Virus record (IMG/VR): IMGVR_UViG_3300030110_003370
Coordinates: 1 to 48,749 of that record
Origin: a virus
Reading direction: 5' to 3' (one strand)
DNA: 48,749 nt
The notes below the pieces were generated by a model. That model saw only the letters and a list, made by a program, of their open reading frames with translations, searched no databases and was not told where the DNA came from. Shown piece after piece: positions 1 to 6,900 of the stretch; the first letter of the stretch is position 1; every line of letters starts with the position of its first letter. Made by a program: the position numbers and the translations under genes.

Positions 1-110
1 GTATATATAAGACTGGAGTCAAACCATTTGAGGGTAGAGATATGACAGGTAAATGGATAGAGCTTAAAAAAGAAGAATCACAACCAAGTAAAAATGAAGA
101 TTTATTTTGA
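1..110 (+). CDS. 3' end of an unidentified gene (partial)
   Basis: An open frame runs in from the left edge (codons in phase with position 3) and ends at the TGA at 108-110. The visible 35 residues end in a charged tail (ELKKEESQPSKNEDLF) after a short TGVKPFEGRDMTGKW segment. The stop overlaps the TTG start of the following helicase gene (TTGA), so the two are probably translationally coupled and belong to the same DNA metabolism operon. I do not recognise the family from this fragment, and the start lies outside the window. Confidence 0.6.
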   Translation, partial: IYKTGVKPFEGRDMTGKWIELKKEESQPSKNEDLF

Positions 111-1333
111 AGTTTAGAAAATATCAAATAGAAATTATTAATAAAGCATTTAATGTGCTAGTTAAGTATGGATTTGTCTACCTGTCTATGCAAGTTAGAA
201 CCGGAAAAACTTTAACTGCAATGGGTATAGCACAAAAGCTAGGTGTAGATAACATGTTGTTTGTTACTAAAAAGAAAGCTATCTCTTCTATTGAAGATGA
301 TTATAAAAAATTAAAACCTAACTTTCATTTAAATGTTGTTAATTATGAAAGTCTTCATAAGGTAACTGGACGCTATGAGAGTTTAGTATTAGATGAGGCT
401 CATGGACTTGGTGCATATCCAAAGCCAAGTAAAAGGGCTAAGATGATTAAAGAAGTTATAACAAAACAAAAACCTTTTGTTATACTTATGTCCGGCACAC
501 CAACACCTGAATCTTTTAGTCAGATGTATCACCAGGTCTATGCCTGTCCTCACAATCCTTTTAGAGCTTACAAAAGTTTTTACAAGTTTGCTAAGGTTTA
601 TGTCAATGTTGTTCTTAAAAAAATTGGATCAATGCCTCATAATGATTACACTCAAGGCAAGCAAACTATACTCGATGCAATGAAGCCATACATGATAAGC
701 TATACTCAAAAAGAGGCTGGCTTTCAAGCTGAGATAGAGGAGAAAGTCTTAAAAGTTAAGATGTCTGAACTCACCTACAACATGGTTAAGCAACTTAAAA
801 AGAATTTAGTTATAGAAGGTAAAGATGAGGTAGTGTTAGCCGATACAAGTGTTAAGTTAATGATGAAACTACATCAACTTTTTTCAGGAACTGTTAAATT
901 TGAGAGCGGAAAAGGTCAGGTAATTGACTTTTCAAAAGCTGAGTTTATACGAAATGAATTTGCAGACATGAAGGTGGGTATCTTTTATAAGTTTAAAGCT
1001 GAGTATGATGCCTTAAAATCAGTCTATGGGGATGATTTGACCACAGAACTAGATGAGTTTGATTCAACTAACAAAAGTATTGCACTTCAAATTGTTTCAG
1101 GAAGAGAAGGGATAAGTTTGAGGAAAGCTAATTGTCTAGTGTATTACAATATAGATTTTTCTGCCTTGAGTTATTGGCAATCACGGGATAGGATGACCAC
1201 CAAAGATACAGTTAAGAATGATGTGTACTGGATATTCGCTGAAGGAGGTATAGAAGATAAAATATACAAGGCGGTAACCAAGAAAAAAGATTACACCTTA
1301 AAACATTTTGAAAAAGATTTACTAAGTTTATAA
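107..1333 (+). CDS. SF2 (SNF2/DEAH-type) DNA helicase
   Basis: This is an ATP-dependent superfamily 2 helicase or translocase, probably used in phage DNA replication or recombination. The 408 aa show the motifs in order: a Q-motif-like KYQIEIINKAF near residue 5, a Walker A variant VRTGKT at 30-35, motif II LVLDEAH at 93-99, motif III LMSGTPTPES near 128, motif V SGREGISL near 330, and motif VI YWQSRDRMTT near 360. The protein is compact, close to the bare two-RecA core, as in many phage helicases. The start is TTG, overlapping the previous stop; the first ATG (residue 28) would lie just before Walker A and would cut off the Q-motif, so TTG is preferred. The next gene begins 2 nt after its stop. 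Exact substrate (fork, branch, RNA) cannot be told. Confidence 0.9.
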   Translation: MKFRKYQIEIINKAFNVLVKYGFVYLSMQVRTGKTLTAMGIAQKLGVDNMLFVTKKKAISSIEDDYKKLKPNFHLNVVNYESLHKVTGRYESLVLDEAHGLGAYPKPSKRAKMIKEVITKQKPFVILMSGTPTPESFSQMYHQVYACPHNPFRAYKSFYKFAKVYVNVVLKKIGSMPHNDYTQGKQTILDAMKPYMISYTQKEAGFQAEIEEKVLKVKMSELTYNMVKQLKKNLVIEGKDEVVLADTSVKLMMKLHQLFSGTVKFESGKGQVIDFSKAEFIRNEFADMKVGIFYKFKAEYDALKSVYGDDLTTELDEFDSTNKSIALQIVSGREGISLRKANCLVYYNIDFSALSYWQSRDRMTTKDTVKNDVYWIFAEGGIEDKIYKAVTKKKDYTLKHFEKDLLSL

Positions 1334-1335
1334 AT

Positions 1336-1551
1336 ATGAAAGAAGAAACTTTAATTCAAATAAAAAATAAAGTAGAGAGACTGGAGCTAACAATGCAACA
1401 GGTAATTCAAGAACTTTATAATTTAAAGAACCTATCGGTAGGCACATTAGAAACAATAAAAAGAATGCCTCAGTACGACAAAGCTTTAGACAAGCTTAAG
1501 AAAGATTCAGAACAAGAAAAAAAACAAACAGATGAAACTAAAACAAATTAA
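1336..1551 (+). CDS. Small coiled-coil protein of unknown function
   Basis: A 71-aa, highly charged protein begins with ATG 2 nt after the helicase stop. Residues 1-35 have leucine/isoleucine heptad spacing (IKNKVERLELTMQQVIQEL) typical of a coiled coil, and the C-terminus is a Lys/Glu/Gln tail. It overlaps the next gene by 20 nt. The tight packing suggests a role within the replication operon, perhaps as a small partner protein, but no family was recognised. Confidence 0.7.
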   Translation: MKEETLIQIKNKVERLELTMQQVIQELYNLKNLSVGTLETIKRMPQYDKALDKLKKDSEQEKKQTDETKTN

Positions 1552-1732
1552 AAAAGCAGTAGATCAGGGCAAGCCAGTTAGGTGGATGTCAGATATATAT
1601 CAGGTAGAGTTTTGGGAAAACCAGGGGTATCATATAAGGTGCACTTTAAACGACAACTCTATTGGCTTAACCCATAAAGATGGAGCTACTCTCAATGGGA
1701 ATGAAAGTGAGTTTTACATCCAAACAAATTAA
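1532..1732 (+). CDS. Short conserved phage protein, function unknown
   Basis: This 66-aa protein has the pattern KKAVDQGKPVRWMSDIY followed by a strand-rich middle (GYHIRCTLNDNSIGLTHKDG) and FYIQTN. From memory it resembles a short protein common in phages of Bacteroidota and other hosts, found near replication genes; no biochemical role is known to me. It starts inside the end of the preceding gene (20-nt overlap) and ends 13 nt before the VRR-NUC gene. Confidence 0.75.
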   Translation: MKLKQIKKAVDQGKPVRWMSDIYQVEFWENQGYHIRCTLNDNSIGLTHKDGATLNGNESEFYIQTN

Positions 1733-1745
1733 TTAACTTTGTATA

Positions 1746-1985
1746 ATGACTGAACAGCAACTTCAAACTAAAAAAATAAAAGAGCTTGAAGAGGCCGGGT
1801 ATTATGTCATCAAGCTTTTAAAAACAAATAAGAATGGTATACCAGATTTATTAGCCCTACACTCTAGTTATGGTATAGAGTTTTATGAAATAAAAGACAA
1901 GAAAGGCAAGCTATCTAAGCTTCAAGAATTTAGAATTAATGAATTAAAAAAAAATGGATTCAAAGCAGAGGTTTTCAGGGGATGA
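1746..1985 (+). CDS. VRR-NUC domain nuclease
   Basis: This is a 79-aa stand-alone VRR-NUC (PD-(D/E)xK fold) nuclease, a family associated with DNA repair and Holliday junction resolution and often encoded as a minimal domain in phage replication modules. The sequence keeps the core: an N-terminal helix, GIPDLL with the metal-binding Asp34, then YEIKDKKG with Glu48 and Lys50, and LQEF with Gln60. It lies between the helicase and the DnaA-like gene, which fits structure-specific cutting during replication or recombination. The length is usual for phage members. Confidence 0.88.
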   Translation: MTEQQLQTKKIKELEEAGYYVIKLLKTNKNGIPDLLALHSSYGIEFYEIKDKKGKLSKLQEFRINELKKNGFKAEVFRG

Positions 1986-1998
1986 AAGATATTATGAA

Positions 1999-2319
1999 AT
2001 GGAGCAAGACTTCCTTGAAGAGCTTGAAAATTTACCACCACTTTATAGTGCGGCAATAATTATGCAGCTCGATAAGTTAGCATCAGATATGTATGAGGAA
2101 AATCAAGTAAAAAAACCAACTAAGAAAATAGGTATTGTAGCTGGTGTTGTACCACTAAGAGAGCCTTTGTTTTTTAAAATAGATTACATCAATAGCAAGA
2201 CTATGCATCCTTTGTTTTTTAGGTTTCAGGTTATTTCTTCAGATGATTATCTCGATTATTTACTTTTAAATCAAACACTAGACCATGGAATTGAATCAAA
2301 TAAAGAAACTTTTAATTAA
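1999..2319 (+). CDS. Hypothetical protein in replication operon
   Basis: A 106-aa protein (MEQDFLEELENLPP...) of mixed alpha/beta character; no family recognised. The open frame extends upstream to an ATG at 1954, giving 121 aa, but that start would overlap the nuclease gene by 32 nt and its extra 15 residues have no clear role, so I prefer the ATG at 1999, 13 nt after the nuclease stop. The 3' end overlaps the DnaA-like gene by 35 nt, an unusually long overlap for this operon. Confidence 0.65.
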   Translation: MEQDFLEELENLPPLYSAAIIMQLDKLASDMYEENQVKKPTKKIGIVAGVVPLREPLFFKIDYINSKTMHPLFFRFQVISSDDYLDYLLLNQTLDHGIESNKETFN

Positions 2320-2689
2320 AGAGTTTGATAATGACTTTACTGTAAAAAATCGTAAACAAGAGTTTGTTTACCAAAGATCTATTTATTTTAGATTATGTAG
2401 AGAATTTACTACTCTTCCCCTGTGCGATATAGCAGCATCCTTAAATAAAAACCATGCTACAGTAATACACTCTTTTAAAGTGTTCGATAACTTAGAATTA
2501 TGGGGAGAGCACAGACTGCTCGAGGTATATCGTAGGGTCAAATCTAAAATTAATCAAACAAAAAGAAGGCGTTGGATTAGAAACTGCTATAAAACTAACC
2601 GAGAAAGGTATCATTCACTATTACATAGGCATATAAACCTAAAGCAAAAATATGCAGATTTAAAAGATTCAAAAGAAAAAATTTATTAA
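2285..2689 (+). CDS. DnaA domain IV-like DNA-binding protein
   Basis: This 134-aa basic protein resembles the C-terminal duplex-binding domain of DnaA without the AAA+ part. Residues about 27-68 carry the pattern RSIYFRLCREFTTLPLCDIA followed by LNKNHATVIHS, which matches the helix-turn-helix signature of DnaA (usually DHTTV, here NHATV). The C-terminal half is Arg/Lys-rich and helical. The family role is sequence-specific binding of DnaA boxes; in a phage such a protein could mark the origin, or compete with host DnaA. Both functions are inferred. It sits next to nuclease and helicase genes, supporting a replication role. Confidence 0.75.
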   Translation: MELNQIKKLLIKEFDNDFTVKNRKQEFVYQRSIYFRLCREFTTLPLCDIAASLNKNHATVIHSFKVFDNLELWGEHRLLEVYRRVKSKINQTKRRRWIRNCYKTNRERYHSLLHRHINLKQKYADLKDSKEKIY

Positions 2690-2712
2690 CTTTAGGAAAA
2701 GCATTAGCATTT

Positions 2713-2943
2713 ATGTCATATAATGTAGATGACTTAGACAAAATATTATCTTATAAAAGTTGGAGTGATAGAAAAAAAGTAAATACTCTGCTTGAAATCG
2801 ATGCTGATATATATTGTAATCTAGGTGCAGAATCTACAAAGACAGAAATATTAAATGCAAAAAAACAGTCAAGAAGGATATATAAGGCAATAAAGTCAAT
2901 CGATAAGTATTGGGGGGAAATGATGTTAAGGGAAACACAATAA
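2713..2943 (+). CDS. Small helical protein, unknown function
   Basis: A 76-aa soluble, helical, charged protein with ATG start 23 nt after the DnaA-like gene. The sequence has no motif I can assign. It is followed 5 nt later by another short gene, so it is probably part of the same rightward operon. Confidence 0.65.
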   Translation: MSYNVDDLDKILSYKSWSDRKKVNTLLEIDADIYCNLGAESTKTEILNAKKQSRRIYKAIKSIDKYWGEMMLRETQ

Positions 2944-2948
2944 TAACT

Positions 2949-3137
2949 ATGAACATTTCTCCGGTTGAACAGAAGCGCATTCGTAACATAAATTTTATTA
3001 TGGATGATCTACACGACTCTGTCAATAATATATATGAACTATTAGTCGACCAGGAATACAGTGAAATTAAGGGAGAGGTTTCTAAGATAACATCAAAACT
3101 TAAAACCATAACTGATTCCCTACACGATGAAATATAG
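2949..3137 (+). CDS. Small helical protein, unknown function
   Basis: A 62-aa helical protein (MNISPVEQKRIRNINFI...) whose C-terminal half has the spacing of a coiled coil (EIKGEVSKITSKLKTITDSL). The frame is open upstream to 2910 (75 aa), but that would overlap the previous gene by 34 nt; the ATG at 2949, 5 nt after that gene's stop, is the better start. It overlaps the phosphoesterase gene by 11 nt. No family recognised. Confidence 0.6.
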   Translation: MNISPVEQKRIRNINFIMDDLHDSVNNIYELLVDQEYSEIKGEVSKITSKLKTITDSLHDEI

Positions 3138-3843
3138 CGATTTTAGACCAAGGCTTAAAGGAAATAAAAAAATAGCATACGATTACTTAACTACCAACGA
3201 AAGAAGAATATTGGTTATAGGTGATTTACATGCACCATTCGAACTTGATGGATACTTAGAGTTCTGTCAAGAAACTTATGCAAAGTATCTTTGCAATCAA
3301 GTAATATTTATTGGCGACATCATAGACAATCATTACAGCTCTTATCATGAAACATTTAGTGATGCATTAGGAGGCGCTGATGAATTGAAATATGCAATCA
3401 AAGTTGTAAAAAAATGGCGGAAAGCTTTTCCTAAAGCAGACGTAATTATAGGAAACCATGACCGTATGGTCATGCGTAAAGCTCAGACCTCAGACATACC
3501 GACTATGTGGATTAAATCTTACAATGAGGTGCTCGGAACTAAATGGAACTGGGTAGAGAGAGCTGTGTATGATAACGTGCAGTATGTGCATGGTGAGGGA
3601 GGAACAGCGAGAACAAAAGCTAAGAACGATATGATGTCAACTGTGCAGGGTCACATACATACGCAAGCTTATTGTGAATGGATGGTGGGTAGAAATTTTC
3701 GTATCTTTGGTATGCAGGTAGGGTGTGGCATAGACACCACCTCATATGCAGCAGCTTACGCTAAACATTTTAAAAAGCAAGCAATAGGTTGTGGTGTAGT
3801 GTTTGGCGGACACACGGCAATAAATTGTTTAATGGAATTATGA
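3127..3843 (+). CDS. Calcineurin-like metallophosphoesterase
   Basis: The 238-aa protein carries the full metallophosphoesterase motif set: GDLHAPF near 32, GDIIDNH near 63, GNHDR near 109, a conserved His in VHGEGG near 155, and GHIHT near 175. These residues coordinate a two-metal centre that hydrolyses phosphomonoesters or diesters. In phages such enzymes act as nucleases, nucleotide phosphatases or RNA/DNA end-processing enzymes; the sequence does not say which. Its start overlaps the preceding small gene, and its TGA overlaps the ATG of a 28-aa hydrophobic reading frame (ATGA). It is the last sizeable gene of the rightward module and faces the leftward late operon. Confidence 0.9.
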   Translation: MKYSDFRPRLKGNKKIAYDYLTTNERRILVIGDLHAPFELDGYLEFCQETYAKYLCNQVIFIGDIIDNHYSSYHETFSDALGGADELKYAIKVVKKWRKAFPKADVIIGNHDRMVMRKAQTSDIPTMWIKSYNEVLGTKWNWVERAVYDNVQYVHGEGGTARTKAKNDMMSTVQGHIHTQAYCEWMVGRNFRIFGMQVGCGIDTTSYAAAYAKHFKKQAIGCGVVFGGHTAINCLMEL

Positions 3844-3926
3844 AAAATCCTAAATTAAATTTTGTTATAGTTTTTTTACTTAATATAGTTTTGCTTTATG
3901 GATTACTATGGTATGTAATTAATTAA
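3840..3926 (+). CDS. Candidate 28-aa single-TM micropeptide
   Basis: An ATG overlaps the phosphoesterase stop as ATGA and opens a 28-codon frame ending TAA at 3924-3926. The predicted peptide is MKNPKLN followed by about 20 hydrophobic residues (FVIVFLLNIVLLYGLLWYVI), a good transmembrane helix. The coupling and composition argue for a real gene, but it is very short and AT-rich sequence produces hydrophobic frames by chance. Its end overlaps the last codon of the convergent 1759-aa gene. Confidence 0.4.
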   Translation: MKNPKLNFVIVFLLNIVLLYGLLWYVIN

Positions 3927-6900
3927 TCATTTTCATACAATCTTCTATATAAATCTGGATCAAGTTTTCTTAATTCACTTGGAGAGATTTTATCTTTTCC
4001 TTCTTCTGGAAATCTAATTTTTAGCTTTCCTCTTCTTATATCTTTATAAAAAGGAATTAATCCAAGTTGACCAAGCAGTTCAAATGTAATTCTATTTGTC
4101 AATTCTTCTTGAGCTCTATCTCTTGCATCCTGTGTTTTTCTTGTTTTAACTCTTCCAGCAAGTGCAGCACCCCTTGTTATTGTTTTTGCTAGAGGACCGT
4201 AGGGACCTGCTAAAATAGGTAAAGCTATTTCAGGTAGGGATTTTCCAGCAAAGTCATCAAGACCTATTAAGCTATAAACTATGGAGTCGTCATAAGCATC
4301 ATACTCACCACCATCTCTTAAAAAGTCCAGATATTCTTTATTTAAATACTCAATACCATAATTTACCGGTAGGGCTGGTATATTTCCAAGACCTCCTCTA
4401 AACATTAATGTGGATAAAGAGCCTATAACCTGTCTAGTTATTACTTTAGCTACATCTTCTTCCTCTTCTTCTTCAGGTGCTCCTAAAAATACTTCATCAA
4501 AATATTTAGAAAAGGTTCTATAAAGAATAACATATGATGACATACGTGCTAATATACCTGCCAACAATTTTCCTGCTTGAGCTTTAGATATTTCACCATC
4601 ATTAAGCATAGCTCCAACTGCAAACCTAGCTGTTGCATATTCATTTAAATTAAAGTTAGCCATGAAAGAGTTTATAACTCTATAAAAGTTTTTAAGACCT
4701 TCTCCTTTTTCATCCCTTCTAACGTTTTTTATTATAGCGTTAAATGGATTACCTGATGTAATAAACTCAGCTACAGTTTTATCAGATTGAAATGTCGCAT
4801 CTTTTATTGCTTGAGCATATTTACTATCTTTTAAATACTCAGAAGTGCCATCAGCAATTTTTTCAAAGTCATCTACAGTTAAATCTATATCTTCGTTTAA
4901 ATTATTTTTTACATTATTTTTAAATTCATTTGCAAATTTAGATATCCAAAGAGGCCTTGCAATTAATTTATCACCACCTCCCATTAATAAATCACTAATT
5001 GAGTTCACAACTTTATAAGTCTGTCTGAATCCCATATCTCCAATTATAGACATTTTTTCTTGCACCCTACTTTGCATTCCTGATTGTCTCATTTCAGATA
5101 AATTTAAATAATTATTAGGATCAGAGTATTTACTATCAGCTTGCCCAATTATTTCTCCTAATTTATTTACTTCAGCAGAATTTAAATTTTCTAATATTTT
5201 TAAATAGTTATCTCTCGCTTTTGGTTTTAAATTTAAACTTATAGAAGAATACTTATCGTATGCGTTTTCAATAACCTCGGCTGGTTGTGTTACAAGCATA
5301 GCTGCATTACCTAAAAGTTCAGCTGCAAATCTAGGAACAGATCCAAGTAAAACTCTATACCCCATTTTTTCTGCTTCTCTTTTTAAATTTAAACCAGTAG
5401 ATCCAGCATCCATGAAAGTTCTTATATAAGTTATTCTCAGTAATTCACGTACTGAATTTGCCAAAGCTAGAGAGGCATCTGCTTGTCCTTTATTTCCATT
5501 TTTATATTTGTTGAAAAGCTCGGATGTTAATGCTTGTATTCTTCCCACTTCGTCTTTCATATAAAAAGAAAGATTCGTTTCTTGTGTTCCCCTAAGCAGT
5601 GAAAGTATTGGATCAAAACTAATAGGCTTTATACCTGCCTCTCTTTTCTTTTCTGTAACACCCTCAAAATTTTGTGAAAAATCTATAGATTCATTTCTTA
5701 CATCGACATCTTGTTCAAGTGGAGATTTTAAAACTATTCTATGTGAATAATCATTTATAAGTTCAAGTTCTTTTCCAGATCGTTGAGCATTTTTAATTAT
5801 TTTCTGTTCAAGTTCTGCGTTTCTTTTATCTAATATTTTTAGCGCTTCCTTCTGAGATGGTTTTAACTTTTTATACATAGCATCAGGATTTATTTGACCG
5901 TTCCTAGAATGTTTTTTTATTAATTCATTTAACACTTTACCATCCTCTTCTGTTAAAAGTCTTCCTGCAATAGCTTCATTTGCTGTAAACTGAGCCATTT
6001 CTACAGGGTTTGGTGATATTTCAGAAGGGACACCATCAACTATGTTGCTTACATACTCTCTAGCTAATTGATATAATCTAATTTCATATAAATCTTTTGT
6101 TACATCATTTTGTCTTCTTCCCCTTCCTAAAAATTTATCTGTCTTTGACTTTCCTTCATATCTTATAAAGTCCTCTGCTTTTTCAGCATCGGTATTAACT
6201 CTTCTGTAATCCGATTTAAATTTATTATATACATCTATTATAGGTCTTATTACAGTACGAAATATTTTAGTGCTGTTGTTTAAACCAAAAGCTTGATCTA
6301 TTCTCATAGTCGATGTACCTCTAGCTTGCTCAGTTAACACACCTCTTTTTGTTAAATTAGATTTTATTTGAGAAGCAAAATTATCTAAGTTTGTTTTTAC
6401 CGCCTCCTCTGTTATTTTATTAAAAGATTCATCTAAAGTTTTTATATCATCTGTAATGTCTGCTCTTGGTTCTGCTTTCTCTGGCTTTGGAGTTTTTCTA
6501 CGCTCTGGAGATACTATGGTTTTTTCTTCTGCACGTCTTTCTGCTTCAAATATTTCTCTACTTACTCTTTCTTCTATTTGTTCTGGTGTTACATCAGCAA
6601 CCCTTTTTATGTTTGTGGGGCTTGCATTTAAACCTGTAAGCTCTTGAAATTTGTTTTTTAAATTTGTTAAAAGTTCAGGAGTGAACACTTCTAATGATCT
6701 GTTAAATTCTCCTCTTGTTTGAAAATCATTTATAAAATCTGTTACCTCTTCAATTGCAGGGACTGGCAAATTAGCTTCTTCAAATATTACTTGCCAACCG
6801 TCTTCTAAACTTTCACCACCTTTTTCTTTAGATGCGATCCATGTACGCCTAAAATTAGAAGACTTTTCAGAAACTTTATTACCTGTTACAGCCTCGTATG

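Noticed and set aside
2834-3109. Minus-strand 91-aa frame in the replication module
   Set aside because: Overlaps two plus-strand genes with sensible starts and spacing; hydrophobic composition is a shadow effect.
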